Assembly (NCBI GenBank): GCA_946902985.2
Contig: OX336389.2
Location: 1,010,321,441-1,010,385,440, forward strand
Length of the DNA stretch: 64,000 bases
Source: Meconema thalassinum
Taxonomy: Eukaryota > Arthropoda > Insecta > Orthoptera > Tettigoniidae
Direction of reading: 5' to 3'
The notes beneath the pieces are model-generated. The model worked only from the letters and a program-made list of their open reading frames with translations. It had not been told where the DNA came from and made no database searches. Positions within the stretch are counted from its first letter, which is position 1; every line of letters begins with the position of its first letter. Both the position numbers and the translations under genes were made by a program. Shown one piece after another: positions 1 through 12,129 of the stretch.

Positions 1-2242
1 ACTTATCCATTTGGCCACCAGATCCTGTTACCATCGCCAGCTATTTTCTCCTTGAGCAAGAGGACTCTATCTACTTTTTTACTCACCATGCTGCGCTAGT
101 ATCGCCTGTTATCAACTCTTTGAAGACCAGCTCATCAAGAGAAAATAATTTTTTGTTATAAAGTTGGCAATGTGTATATGTTCTCCTTTTGTCTCCTATC
201 CCCCACTCTTTTCCCCTTCCTTGGACCCTCCGTGCTCCGTTGAGCAAGTCTCACTTCTCAGTCGGCAGTTGACTCGATTAGTTAAGGCTCCTCTCGAGCC
301 AGCCTCCTCAAACCAAGGCGCATACTCTCTTCTACGCCATGTTGACAAAGTAGTTATCGTCAAAAGGAACTTCACATTCAACATGAAATCAAGATAAGTA
401 CCATCTTAAAGTTTTAACCTCATCTTCATGGTTTTAACTTTCACGTGCTTTTAACGATACTTTTATAGACAGTGTGAGATTATTTATTTTGGGGCAAAAA
501 TCATTCTTCGTGGGATTTGCCATGTTGAGCTTTTGTTCGTACAAGCCAACCTTACTAGAAAAGAGCTTTTCTCAAGCTATTCAAATGAGAAATCCTCTCA
601 CTACGTGGGATATTATCTAATACCCGCTGTCTATAATTCACCAAGTTAGTTCCTCCGTTGGATTTTCTTAACCCCATTTTTCTACTAAGGTCGTTCTGGA
701 ACCTTCTAGATTCTGTATTTCATCTACAAGTCCTGCCGTTATGAAATTTTCACTTACTTGTGAGAATGCTATTTAAAATTGAAGAATCTCACTTCTGAAT
801 TAAAGCTCAATAGCGAATTTTCGTCCACCGTTGGATGTTCTTGGCGCATTTAACTGTAATCCACCATTTTCTCCAGCAATAGACTTTCGTTCATCTAGTG
901 CAACCAGTCAGTTTTTTTCAAATTGAAATAACTTTCTTTGCCAAAAACTTTCGTGTTTCTATAGTGAACTTTTCATATATTTCAACGAACTATAGTGAAA
1001 ACCAGTGCTTGTTCAACTTTCTACCGCGTCGCGATCGTCCGTTTACATATAAATAAAGCCATGAACAATTTTCCTCAATCCCTATTTCTCTTTCCTAAAC
1101 CTCTTACTAACAATCTGTAATAAACTTTTAAATTTAGGTCTGTTTCAACGAGGTGTTAATCCATAGATGTGCCCTCCCATTTTTTCTCATGTGTAATTAA
1201 TTAATTTTTGTATAATTACGTGTTCAGCGCACGTTTCAAACTTACATTGTTTCTCCCTTCTGATCAGGGAAAACAATTCTTTCATCTCTTGAGTGAGTTA
1301 TTTCTAGGTCTCACGAAATGGAAACTGCCCTATTTGGTTCGTGATTCCCATTTAAAACATAGGAGGTCGAGCACCTTCCTTTTGATTATCTCTTCAGGTT
1401 TCACAGTCAGTGACCTGCCCTTATTTGCATAATAACCAACATTAATTCTGTATAAATATAAGAAGTTGTAGGAACTTCTATCTTATTTTTCATGTTTTCT
1501 TATTGTTATTTTAGAAGTTTTCACTCTTTCTAGAATATTCTCTCCGGAATTTCTTGAGGTACACTCTTTGTACTCCAATTAACGTTCAAACTTTAATTAC
1601 TTTATTGGTTATTTGTTTAAATCTTATAAAGATTTTAGAAACATGTAAGGTTTTAAACCTTGTAAATTGTCAATTGCCTGGAGCAAACGTTTAATGTTGA
1701 GAGGTCTGTGACCCCATTTGTCAAAAAGTTAAAATGAACTATGTTTGTCAAAGATATATCACATACTTGTTAAATTCATTAACCTTCTTTGAATTGTTTA
1801 ATAAATTAAATATTTGTTTTTGGATACATCATTTCTCTGATACTACAGTTAGGCAAGATCCTGGCTTTCCTAGCTCTTCCTAGGTTCATGCCCTCGTTCA
1901 TACTCAATAAAGCTGTTACTATCAGTCTTGCCAGACCATCACCCTTCCCTATAGTAGTTTTATACATGCTTGGGAGGAAATACACTAAAGCCTTTCTCTG
2001 GCAAACCGCCCAAGTCTTAGCTGCGGTTCCCGTTAGCTTCGACCAAGCTCGTACCTACTTTAGGTATCAGAGAGTTAATTTTCAGTGGCAACTGCCTCTA
2101 AAGGTATTTAAAGTTAAATTTACAACTTTTGTGGGACTCTCCTCCTATTTTTCCATCCTTTTTCTCCAATCCAAAACCTACTTCCTTTTCTTAATCATCT
2201 TCCCTTGGTGGGTGGGTTATTCCTCAGCCAATAATCTACTCA
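1..2242 (+). repeat. BEL/Pao 5' LTR (3' part only)
   Basis: Direct repeat of 6505-8746, ending in CA at 2242 immediately before the primer-binding region. At more than 2.2 kb it is unusually long for an LTR. AATAAA-type signals occur near 1050 and 1907. The ORFs inside (up to about 140 codons) show no recognisable domain and are judged chance frames in pyrimidine-rich DNA. Confidence 0.9.
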
Positions 2243-2247
2243 AAAAT

Positions 2248-2265
2248 TGGTGCCGAAACCCGGGA
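2248..2265 (+). promoter_or_regulatory. BEL/Pao primer-binding site
   Basis: TGGTGCCGAAACCCGGGA starts 5 nt after the LTR end. It begins with TGG, as expected for pairing to a tRNA CCA end. I did not assign the tRNA. Confidence 0.7.
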
Positions 2266-2506
2266 GAGTCCATTTGCTATTTCTATTGTTTGTCAAGTGT
2301 CATTTGACAATACCTTGCAAATTATTAATATCTGGTTTGGATTTTTCAGCTATAACTACATCATGCAAAGCCTGTGAACGGGAAAGAGGCTGCTCCTGTC
2401 TCCTGTGGTGTGTCCCGTTCTGTCTTCTTATTTGCTGCTGCCAGCTTGACAGCATCTCCAAGGTTCAACAGTTTCGTGAGTTACATTTCAATTTATTTAT
2501 CTTGTC

Positions 2507-3979
2507 ATGGCTCCTACTGAAAAAGATGAAACTCTCATTGCTAGACGTTCTTCTTATAAAGGGCAACTCACCAGATTCAGAAATTTTATCAACAAATTAA
2601 ATCCCGCCGAGTGTGATTTAGACATCCTAACACAACGCCTTAAGTTGTACGAACGGTCTTATGATTATTATGATCAAACTCAAACCGAGATTGAATCCGC
2701 TTGCCCAGAACTTCAATCGGATCGGGACGAGGTCGAACCCTTGTACTTTGAAGGGATTGCAAAGGCCCACCAACTGATCCGCAATATCTCAGAACCGGAC
2801 ACTAGGGTCATCAATCCGGCCCAGTTCGCACCCGCTTCAGTTCACAAGAACAAACCGAAACCGTTACTTCCTAAGATAAGCCTACCTCACTTCTCAGGCC
2901 AGGAAGGTGAATGGTATTCTTTTTATGAACTTTACTGCTCCCTAATTCATGAAAATACTGAAATTCCCGACATTCATAAATTCTACTTCTTACGTACTTC
3001 TTTGGAAAGAGAGGCCTTAGCCTTAGTGGAGTCACTGCCTTTAAGCGCAGACAACTACCACATCGCCTTTAATCTCCTTAAAGAGAGATATGGCAATTTA
3101 CGTTTAAGTGTAGCTCGCCACATACGCTGTCTCTTCAACCTGCCAGCCGTCAAACCTAATGACGTCACCTATTTAAGAGACCTCTTAGACTGCAGTTAAA
3201 TGTTAGAGCATTATACCAACTTAAGCAGCCTGTCCAAACATGGGACACCATACTTATTCATCTGGCTACATCAAGATTCGATTTTTCAACTTTAAAGGCT
3301 TGGGAAATTGAACTCGCTCGCAAGGAAGAATTTTCGTTCGAACACTTAATCTCGTTTCTTAACAGCCGATGCCAAGTTCTTACAGCACTCGCATTTCAGT
3401 GCGAAAAGGTCGAAACGAATCATCAGTGTCAAATTTTTGAAAAAAAAACTTGCTTCTTCAAAGGGACATCAGCCCCCATCTGTCGAGAACAAGCAAACCC
3501 GTTCTTCTTTTAATCATGCAAGAGAACATATCAGGCCGCTCAACAAATCGTTAAAATGCACGCTCTGTAAAAAGCTTCACACATTGTATTTGTGCGAATC
3601 CTTTAAAGAATTGTCTGTCGAAGATCGAAGGAAGTTTGTCTTCAATAGCAAACATTGCTTCAATTGTTTGTCACCTAAGCATTCTTCTTCAAACTGCACG
3701 TCTTCCAATCTCTGTTTTCATTGCAAAAACCGCATCATTCTTTATTGCACGTTCACGATAAATCGAGGTCATCAGTACCTGCCTCTTCAAGCTCCATGCA
3801 GAGCAGCTCCGAACAAACTAATGCTTCTTCCTGCATTTCTAACGCCGAAACTTCTCACAGTGCGCAAGCCCTCTTGTCCACTGTACAATTCGAAATCCAA
3901 GATAAATTTGGAAATTGGGTTCGAACCCGCGGTCTTCTCGATTCTGCTTCAACGCACAACTTTGTTTCGCAATCGTTGA
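2507..3979 (+). pseudogene. BEL/Pao gag (DUF1759 region plus zinc knuckles), frameshifted
   Basis: The ORF starting at the ATG at 2507 gives about 230 residues with the DUF1759-type layout: a short helical N-terminus, then the LPKISLPHFSGQ motif. It stops at 3197. The gag reading continues in another frame (about 3200-3436, including an AWEIELARKEEFSFEHLISF stretch) and again from 3437, where cysteine clusters CTLC and CFNC...C...CFHC form the zinc-knuckle part. At least two frameshifts separate the pieces, so no full Gag can be made. Gag would form the intracellular particle that packages element RNA. Confidence 0.82.
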
Positions 3980-4611
3980 TTAAAAAACTAGGTCTTTCGT
4001 CATCGCCTACTTATATCAATGTATCCGGCATTGACAATTTGAAAACTCAAGTCTTGCAGTCTTCAAAATTAAAAATCAGAGACGTTTGTCAAAGAAACAC
4101 CAATCTTAACTTAAACTGTCTCGTTCTTACCAGTATTGGCAAGGATACTCCTAGCAGCTGTATTAATACCTCCTGTTTAAAGTTTCCTTCGCACTTAAGG
4201 TTGGCCGATCCTCAGTTTAATGCTCAAGGTCCCATTGATGTACTTTTCAGTGCCAATGTTTTTTGGAAGTGCCTTCGCAAACAAACACGTAAGTTATCTT
4301 CAACCGTGGTCGCCAGAGACACCGATTTTGGTTGGGTTATTACTGGTGAAATCAAACATACCAGTGTTCATACCAAAGCGCAATGTCATTTCGTTACAGC
4401 TGACATAAATCCCATTTCTGAAAAAGAGAACGCTCATGTTTCAGATTTCAATATTTTTGAAAAACACTTGCCGAAACGATGTCTTATCGTGAACAACTAC
4501 ACTACCTCTGTAAGTTGTTTAAATGGTTTTTCCTTCTTCCCGCACAAGATGGAAATTCAAGTTCGCCTTGCTTTGTGTTACTTCGTCTACCTTCTCATGT
4601 CATTTTTATAG
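3721..4611 (+). pseudogene. BEL/Pao aspartic protease domain (DUF1758-type)
   Basis: A frame from 3721 reads through the last knuckle into a retropepsin-like domain whose active site is GLLDSASTHNFV, with DSA where most families have DTG or DSG. A GWVITGE motif follows near 4330. The reading degrades after about 4480 and ends at 4611. In an active element this enzyme would cleave the Gag-Pol polyprotein; here it is separated from gag by a frameshift and followed by a pol deletion. Confidence 0.75.
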
Positions 4612-5790
4612 CAGGTAATTGCTTAAACTCTTTCTCGAAAACTATCTTCCCCTTGTGTAAAACCATGGCTATCAGCCACCATCACTTTGCTGTAAGCCAT
4701 GTTTCACTTCTTTCGCTATTTAGAAGGATGGCCACGGCCGGCTCCCTCCTCCTTCCTCACAATTGGAAGCCGCTTTTGAAACCGCTTGAAAATCTGAATT
4801 CTCTAACATCTAGAATTACTATTCTTATGCATAACCTCCTTCTCAATGTCCCGGCTTCCCTTCATATTTCGGAAGAATCAAGCTTTTTCCTGTCGAAAAT
4901 TGTCGGATTCCGTTATCCTCTCAATTATGCGAAATTGATTTCCTACTCTGTTTCATACGTCTTTAAATTGCTTTTTCACGTCCAAGCCCCGAATGACTGC
5001 ATGTCGTGTTACTCGTTCCGCTTTAAGTTACAGCTGATTCAACTAGTGTTGTTTGGTTACTTCAAACTGCTTGTTTGTCAAACTTGTTTGTATACAAGCC
5101 TGGATAACGCCAAGTTGTTGTTTATTTCCTGTACGATTGCCAAAGGTCAAAGCAAGTTTCTCTTATCTCAACTCTGGCTGACTGCCAACGATCGTCTTGC
5201 GAGTTGCTTCTGTAAGCTCGGAAGCCGCTCACCTACATCACCAAAATAAACTTGTTCCGCTCAAGGACTCTTTCAGCTATTTATATGCCTTATCTCGCTG
5301 TACTATGTGTGACAAGGCCGTGCTTGCCTGTGTATCCCACTTACTTACGCTCGTATTCTACAATTGCTTCGATTCTTGTCTCGTAACATCGTTGCATATC
5401 CTTTACGCGCTTATGTATTGCACTTTGCTTACATATTTTGAAATCTTATTGTTCATTGATGAACAAACTTACTTTTTCTCGTCGTCACATTCGATGTGTT
5501 TTTGTATTTATACTTGTCATGTCACGTTTCTCGCTGACTTAAGTATTTTTCTGAGTAACCCCTTTGATACTCATTATAACTTGAGGTCATTGTTTATGGC
5601 TACTAGTTTGTTACCTATGGCGTTCTTGCTTTCTACTCGCATAGTTCCTTTGTTTATTTGGTATATTCTTATCCTGAATAGATGTACTTGTTTCTACACG
5701 CTTTGTTTAAACTTATCAATTCTTCTTTCTCATCGTATCGCAATCTTTACTAGTGCTTTATTTCCCTCAGCTTCTAGTTATTTTGTGATT
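4612..5790 (+). other. Pol deletion/replacement zone of the BEL/Pao element
   Basis: This 1.2-kb pyrimidine-rich stretch lies where reverse transcriptase, RNase H and integrase should be. Two overlapping open frames (4479-5249 and 5197-6102) cross it. They encode hydrophobic, Cys/Phe/Leu-rich sequence with no domain I recognise, and the second fuses in frame to the real pol C-terminus. The open frames may simply reflect base composition. Confidence 0.5.
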
Positions 5791-6220
5791 GAAGATGTCG
5801 TTAATTCTCGTTTTTTAACTCCGCTTTCCAATGACCCTGATGACCTCCTTCCACTTACACCTGGTCGCTTCCTTACACGCACTTCTCTCCCTGCCCCTCC
5901 TCCCCTTCCTAATTCTTACAGGGATTCTAATCTACCTATTGTTTGGTGTAAACTTGAAGCCCTCCGCAATTCCTTTTGGAAGAGGTGGAACTTGGAATAT
6001 TTAACTTCCTTGCAACGGAGACAGAAGTGGTTTCTTTCCAGTCCCGACATTAAAGTGGGAGACTTGGTCTTAGTTAGGGATGTTTCACCCACCCTAGTAT
6101 AGATCTCTGGTGGAGTGACCGAGTGTTATCCTGGAAGAGATGGGAGAGTCAGGGTGGTCAGAGTTTTGACCACTAATGGTCAGATCATAAGACCACTTCT
6201 CTTCAATTACTTTATTACTC
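5790..6220 (+). pseudogene. BEL/Pao pol C-terminus (DUF5641-type)
   Basis: From about 5790 the frame matches the end of BEL/Pao polyproteins: a proline-rich lead with LTPGRFL, then the WKRWNLEYLTSLQRRQKW motif, then GDLVLVRD. After a stop near 6100 a second frame carries the final PGRDGRVRVVRV motif near 6130. This part follows integrase in complete elements. Confidence 0.8.
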
Positions 6221-6504
6221 TTAAATGTTTAATTGCTTATTTGTGCTCTGTTGCTGTTTGCCCCTCCCAGTATGGTGTATTCTTGGAATACACGGTACGA
6301 GAGATTATAATTTTCAATGCTTTTGCATGTTCTTTCCTTCCTCTTTGTCAAACACCAACAGTGATCTTCTGTTTTCTCTTAGGTGTTCAGGTCGCTTATA
6401 TCTTTTATGAGTCTGTTCTAGATATATATTCTCTGTGACTCACCTAGCGTCATCTAGCAGCGAATCTCTGAAGCTCTTCAACTCTTCCTGGTGCAAGAGG
6501 ACTT

Positions 6505-8746
6505 ACTTATCCATTTGGCCACCAGATCCTGTTACCATCGCCAGCTATTTTCTCCTTGAGCAAGAGGACTCTATCTACTTTTTTACTCACCATGCTGCGC
6601 TAGTATCGCCTGTTATCAACTCTTTGAAGACCAGCTCATCAAGAGAAAATAATTTTTTGTTATAAAGTTGGCAATGTTTATATGTTCTCCTTTTGTCTCC
6701 TATCCCCCACTCTTTTCCCCTTTCTTGGACCCTCCGTGCTCCGTTGAGCAAGTCTCACTTCTCAGTCGGCAGTTGACTCGATTAGTTAAGGCTCCTCTCG
6801 AGCCAGCCTCCTCAAACCAAGAGGCATACTCTCTTCTACGGCATGTTGACAAAGTAGTTATCGTCAAAAGGAACTTCACATTCAACATGAAATCAAGATA
6901 AGTACCATCTTAAAGTTTTAACCTCATCTTCATGGTTTTAACTTTCACGTGCTTTTAACGATACTTTTATAGACAGTGTGAGATTATTTATTTTGGGGCA
7001 AAAATCATTCTTCGTGGGATTTGCCATGTTGAGCTTTTGTTCGTACAAGCCAACCTTACTAGAAAAGAGCTTTTCTTAAGCTATTCAAATGAGAAATCCT
7101 CTCACTACGTGGGATATTATCTAATACCCGCTGTCTATAATTCACCAAGTTAGTTCCTCCGTTGGATTTTCTTAACCCCATTTTTCTACTAAGGTCGTTC
7201 TGGAACCTTCTAGATTCTGTATTTCATCTACAAGTCCTGCCGTTATGAAATTTTCACTTACTTGTGAGAATGCTATTTAAAATTGAAGAATCTCACTTCT
7301 GAATTAAAGCTCAATAGCGAATTTTCGTCCACCGTTGGATGTTCTTGGCGCATTTAACTGTAATCCACCATTTTCTCCAGCAATAGGGTTTCGTTCATCT
7401 AGTGCAACCAGTCAGTTTTTTTCAAATTGAAATAACTTTCTTTGCCAAAAACTTTCGTGTTTCTATAGTGAACTTTTCATATATTTCAACGAACTATAGT
7501 GAAAACCAGTGCTTGTTCAACTTTCTACCGCGTCGCGATCGTCCGTTTACATATAAATAAAGCCATGAACAATTTTCCTCAATCCCTATTTCTCTTTCCT
7601 AAACCTCTTACTAACAATCTGTAATAAACTTTTAAATTTAGGTCTGTTTCAACGAGGTGTCAATCCATAGATGTGCCCTCCCATTTTTTCTCATGTGTAA
7701 TTAATTAATTTCTGTATAATTACGTGTTCAGCGCACGTTTCAAACTTACATTGTTTCTCCCTTCTGATCAGGGAAAACAATTCTTTCATCTCTTGAGTGA
7801 GTTATTTCTAGGTCTCACGAAATGGAAACTGCCCTATTTGGTTCGTGATTCCCATTTAAAACATAGGAGGTCGAGCACCTTCCTTTTGATTATCTCTTCA
7901 GGTTTCACAGTCAGTGACCTGCCCTTATTTGCATAATAATCAACATTAATTCTGTATAAATATAAGAAGTTGTAGGAACTTCTATCTTATTTTTCATGTT
8001 TTCTTATTGTTATTTTAGAAGTTTTCACTCTTTCTAGAATATTCTCTCCGGAATTTCTTGAGGTACACTCTTTGTACTCCAATTAACGTTCAAACTTTAA
8101 TTACTTTATTGGTTATTTGTTTAAATCTTATAAAGATTTTAGAAACATGTAAGGTTTTAAACCTTGTAAATTGTCAATTGCCTGGAGCAAACGTTTAATG
8201 TTGAGAGGTCTGTGACCCCATTTGTCAAAAAGTTAAAATGAACTATGTTTGTCAAAGATATATTACATACTTGTTAAATTCATTAACCTTCTTTGAATTG
8301 TTTAATAAATTAAATATTTGTTTTTGGATTCATCATTTCTCTGATACTACAGTTAAGCAAGATCCTGGCTTTCCTAGCTCTTCCTAGGTTCATGCCCTCG
8401 TTCATACTCAATAAAGCTGTTACTATCAGTCTTGCCAGACCATCACCCTTCCCTATAGTAGTTTTATACATGCTTGGGAGGAAATACACTAAAGCCTTTC
8501 TCTGGCAAACCGCCCAAGTCTTAGCTGCGGTTCCCGTTAGCTTCGACCAAGCTCGTACCTACTTTAGGTATCAGAGAGTTAATTTTCAGTGGCAACTGCC
8601 TCTAAAGGTATTTAAAGTTAAATTTACAACTTTTGTGGGACTCTCCTCCTATTTTTCCATCCTTTTTCTCCAATCCAAAACCTACTTCCTTTTCTTAATC
8701 ATCTTCCCTTGGTGGGTGGGTTATTCCTCAGCCAATAATCTACCCA
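6505..8746 (+). repeat. BEL/Pao 3' LTR
   Basis: Second copy of 1-2242, ending CA at 8746, followed by unrelated flank. It may begin somewhat before 6505, because the matching left part lies outside the window. The few scattered differences from the left copy suggest moderate age. Confidence 0.9.
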
Positions 8747-9300
8747 CTTTCCTCTGTCCATATTTTTCCTGAAGTGTCCTTCCTTGAGACTTGAACAATT
8801 TTCGTGTTTCTGATTTTATTTCTAAATTGTTCTCTTGCTCATCTTACACAGTCAAATGCCTGCACAGCCAAAAACAACTTGAGGTACTCACTGTATTATA
8901 AACCTCTTAATCATTAAATACAGTAATTCGCTGAAAACAACAAAAACATGCAATTGGTATTGCAATTTTTCAGTCGACATAAAAATTGCGATATTAATTG
9001 TCAATAAGGCACACTAAAAATGGCTTCAATGCTTTCTACAAAAAGACTCAAGCTGATCATACGTAACACCGTTCGTAACCTCTAATTCAATCAGTTGACT
9101 AATAAATAATATGAGAGCAGATATTTTATCAGTCCTCCAGGATCTATGAAACAGAATTCGGTTAACCAATAAAAATATTACGAGTACTAATATTATTAGT
9201 CAGTTTTATGCAATGGGGTCCAGGAATAAAACCTATGAATGATGCAGCTTTCCAATGCTTTGTTGTTTCAGGAACGGTAAAGAGTAATATTTCCCTATGG
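8747..9300. other. Spacer without recognisable gene
   Basis: AT-rich flank downstream of the BEL/Pao element. I see no ORF, RNA or repeat I can name. Confidence 0.5.
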
Positions 9301-9523
9301 TTGAATGAAGATCATGAACACTTGTTTCAATTTGTTTTGGAAACTCCAGTACTTCAAACAAATTTTAAAATGCATGTTATTAATTTGTCGTAAAAAATAC
9401 AGGTTCGTAACAGTATCAACAATGAGTTGTCATTCTGTAACAGTCGAGTCTTGGGCACACTATCTTCCAGAGTTTTCTTACACATCACATACTCTACCAT
9501 TTGTCTATCTTCCCCAGCCACCA

Positions 9524-9763
9524 CCACCTCCGCCTCGTCCATATCCTCCTCCTCCACCACCACCTCGTCCAAAACCTCCACCCCCTCGCCCGAAACCACC
9601 GCCACGCCCTCCTCCCCCTCCAAACCCTCTTCCTCCACCACGCCCTCCAAATCATCTTCCTCCACCGCGTCCGCCACGACCTCCTCCGCCTCTTCCACCT
9701 CCTCGGCCTCTGCCACCACCTCGTTTCTGGACAGAACCAGGAGGTTGTGGAAGAAATCTCTGA
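9524..9763 (+). CDS. Possible 3' terminal exon of a proline-rich protein
   Basis: After a pyrimidine tract ending in AG at about 9523, an open frame encodes some 65 residues dominated by PPPPRP-type repeats. It ends in the non-repetitive tail [12 protein letters not shown] and a stop at 9761-9763. Two AATAAA signals follow at 9787 and 9838, as expected for a last exon. The opposite strand reads as a Gly/Arg-rich frame, which is the usual shadow of a CCT/CCN repeat. This may be the only host gene fragment here; alternatively the whole region is a degenerate trinucleotide repeat. No upstream exon was identified. Confidence 0.33.
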   Translation, partial: PPPPRPYPPPPPPPRPKPPPPRPKPPPRPPPPPNPLPPPRPPNHLPPPRPPRPPPPLPPPRPLPPPRFWTEPGGCGRNL

Positions 9764-9786
9764 AGTGGTAGCAGTTTATTGGGATC

Positions 9787-9843
9787 AATAAATAGCTTTT
9801 GATCTTTTAATGTCATTTTATAACTTGTTCTTTGTCTAATAAA
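9787..9843 (+). terminator. Two polyadenylation signals
   Basis: AATAAA at 9787-9792 and again at 9838-9843, placed 24 and 75 nt after the proline-rich frame ends. They support a real transcript end. Confidence 0.4.
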
Positions 9844-9849
9844 GTCCAT

Positions 9850-10259
9850 TCAAGTCAACTCCCTTGGCTCATAGGTCATATGGAAAGCTCGAATAACAAA
9901 AAGAATAACAACAGTAGACTGTACCGCAAGTTCCGGGATTTTATGAGCCGTATCTCGTAGTATACATGTGTGGTCAAGAACCTTGTATTATGAAATGTGC
10001 TGACGTTAGAGATGACCGGAGTCTACTCCAGATGGAAACTGCTAGGCCATGAGGGGCAAGGTTGCGAACGACGTGTTCTTATCACACACACACTTTGTTC
10101 TTTTATTTTAAATGAATGAGTAAAGATATAGTGTCACGAATGGTTGTTGATCCATGTAGTGACGTCACAATTCTCAGCACTTGCATTATCAGGCGTAATT
10201 GCCACATAGTGACCGACTTCCGGCCTTGAGTAGATGGGGGCTCGTCTCCAGCACGAACG

Positions 10260-10298
<39 letters not shown>
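9850..10298. other. Spacer with CRE-like site and (ATT)n microsatellite
   Basis: No gene seen. TGACGTCA occurs near 10160, and an (ATT)n run occupies about 10260-10298, which is the insertion target of the following solo LTR. Confidence 0.5.
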
Positions 10299-10299
<1 letters not shown>

Positions 10300-11084
10300 G
10301 TTACGGCTGTGAGTTTGTTTCGTCGCCTCGCCGCGTGAGTCACCGCCGCCCCCGGGCTATGCTCTGCCTCCGTGTATTACCTGCGCCTTACGCAACAGGG
10401 CTACTAGGACAAAAGGTATGGTCCAGAATATTCGTGACCCAGCCAGTGATGGAAATCTCGAGAAGCCGTGATTCCTGGACGGGTCTAGAAGCACTCATTG
10501 AGTCACCAGCCTGCTATATAAGAGCGACCTGACCAGCGAGGTGGACAGTGTTTTTTTTGAACTAGTGCATGCTTTTACCTGAGCGACAGTTGTTGGTGAC
10601 GTGACTTGCGAAACCCTAGTGAAGCTGATTCTCTTGACAGCGAAGGAGTGTGAAGCCTACGGAGGAACTGTGTCTTGAGCGAGTGTGTTTTCCATTGCAA
10701 CAGAGGTTAGCGTGGTGAATTGCGAAAACACCGGGGCTGTTTCCCTAGCCAGCGGACAGCGAAGCAGAGTGTAGTGGTGAGTGACCGGCTATCGTAAATA
10801 ACTGTAGCTTGTATATTCAAGGAAGTGTTGCAGGTAGTTCTACCGAGGCCACCGGTCTCATTAGGAGGGATTAACTTCTGTGGCTTATTGACAAGTGAAA
10901 GGCAAGTGTTCCCTACAAGAGGAAACTAGAGTGAGATACTAATTGCTTGTATTTGCTATTTGTGTGGTGTATCTTTCTGGCCCGCAATAAAGCTAATATG
11001 TTTCTTTAAAGGAACAATTCGTGTTGTGCTTCTACCCACCGTAATCCAGTTAACGGAAGTGCCACTAGGGGGTGGTACGTAACA
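10299..11084 (+). mobile_element. Solo LTR of a Ty3/gypsy element
   Basis: Begins TGTTACGG and ends GTAACA, flanked by the 4-bp duplication TTAT (10295-10298 and 11085-11088). The sequence is a diverged relative, in opposite orientation, of the LTRs of the complete gypsy element at 39189-45679; the shared blocks include the TATATAA promoter region and the CCACCGTAAT end region. TATATAA lies near 10517 and AATAAA near 10986. No internal region remains, so it arose by LTR-LTR recombination. Confidence 0.85.
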
Positions 11085-11301
11085 TTATTATTTGATACAG
11101 CCACGTATGGGCTACAATTACGCAACAATCGTTCAGGCTTTCTTCTTTAATGTGTTTCTACCTTGTCGTTTAGCTTCCTGCCAAAGATTTTTCAGCCTCT
11201 GGCTCCTTCTCAATCGTTCTTGGGCAGAAAGCGTGGGTCTTTGGGGGGATCCTTCACACCTGCCATTTTGGTTCTGAATCTTGTCCTGTCCTGCCCCAAA
11301 C

Positions 11302-11625
11302 GCCTCCGTGGCTTAGACGGCAGCACGCTGGCCTCTCACCGCTGGGGTCCATGGTTCAAATCCCGGTCACTCCATGTGAGATTTGTGCTGGAGAAAGCGG
11401 AGGCAGACAGGTTTTTCTCCGGGTACTCCGGTTTTTCCTGTCAATATTCATTCCTGCAATACTCTCCACTTTCATTTCATTCATTTAACCATTGCCCCAA
11501 AGGAGTGTGACAGGTTTTGGCAGCCGGCACAGTTCATATCCTCGCCGCTAGATGGGGGCTTCATTAATTCAATTCCTGACTCGGTCGGTCGACTGGAAAC
11601 AGGCTGTGGATTTTCGTTTTCAATC
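11302..11625 (+). mobile_element. tRNA-derived SINE, copy 1 of family S1
   Basis: The head carries a pol III B-box-like GGTTCAAATCC and an A-box-like GTGGCTTAGACGGC. It is followed by a family body ending near CAGGCTGTGGATTTTC. A second copy is inserted in Polinton A at 38311-38645 and matches nearly end to end, which defines the family boundaries. Confidence 0.8.
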
Positions 11626-11729
11626 TTGACCTGTCCCAGACTTCGGCCGGTCCAATGTTTGGCCTATTTAAGTCCTGAAGGACTTCCTGAAACCATGGAG
11701 GTTGCACCTTCAATTTCTCCTGAAACGTA

Positions 11730-11755
11730 TTATTATTATTATTATTATTGTTATC
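11730..11755. repeat. (TTA)n microsatellite
   Basis: Short run of ATT units lying between the two SINE families. Confidence 0.7.
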
Positions 11756-11759
11756 AAAT

Positions 11760-11945
11760 GCTAGCCACAGTGGCCGAGAGCGCTAATGTACTAGCTCGTG
11801 CCTCGCTGACATCGGGAGAGCATGGGTTTGAATCCCACCTTGGCCATCCTGAAAATGGGTTTCGTGGTATCCTATTTTCACCACCAGGCAAATGCTGGGA
11901 CTGTTCCTTTCAACAGGTCCATGAAACAAGCTTAGTCAGCTTAGG
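11760..11945 (+). mobile_element. tRNA-derived SINE, family S2, plus orientation
   Basis: tRNA-like head with a CAGTGGCCGAG A-box and a GGTTTGAATCCCA B-box, then a body containing ACCAGGCAAATGCTGGGAC. The same body occurs in reverse orientation at 12130-12416, so the two copies form a loose inverted pair. Confidence 0.75.
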
Positions 11946-12129
11946 CAACACAATTCCCTCGAGGGCAGTTATTTCACAAGTTTGCGAAAATCCCAACACG
12001 GCTTATAACTTTCATTCAAGGCATTTAAAATGTTGTTTAAAACCTTCCTTAAAACATGATTAAAATCAATGTATGAGTTACTGAACTTGCATGATGTTGT
12101 TTTTTTTTCGTGTGGTCTCCTCAGAGACC

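Larger units (their letters stand above)
1..8746 (+). mobile_element. BEL/Pao LTR retrotransposon, 5' end outside window, internally deleted
   Basis: Positions 1-2242 recur at 6505-8746 (constant offset 6504) with only scattered differences, so these are the two LTRs; the left one is cut by the window edge. Between them lie a primer-binding-like site, a DUF1759-type gag, a zinc-knuckle region, a DUF1758-type aspartic protease and a DUF5641-type pol C-terminus, an order known for BEL/Pao. Only about 1.3 kb separates the protease from the pol C-terminus, too little for reverse transcriptase, RNase H and integrase, and no YxDD motif is visible. The copy is therefore non-autonomous. Several frameshifts break gag. 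Confidence 0.88.

Noticed and set aside
1888..2307. 139-codon ORF near the left LTR end, repeated at 8392-8772
   Set aside because: It lies within the LTR, crosses its boundary, and has no domain character.
5197..6102. Hydrophobic 301-codon ORF as a retroviral-type envelope
   Set aside because: No signal peptide, cleavage site or cysteine pattern of an envelope; its C-terminal part is plainly the pol end.
9354..9788. Minus-strand Glu/Val- and Gly/Arg-rich ORFs
   Set aside because: They are shadows of the CCT/CCA-rich proline repeat on the plus strand.
11383..12063. 226-codon ORF
   Set aside because: It reads across two SINEs and a microsatellite.
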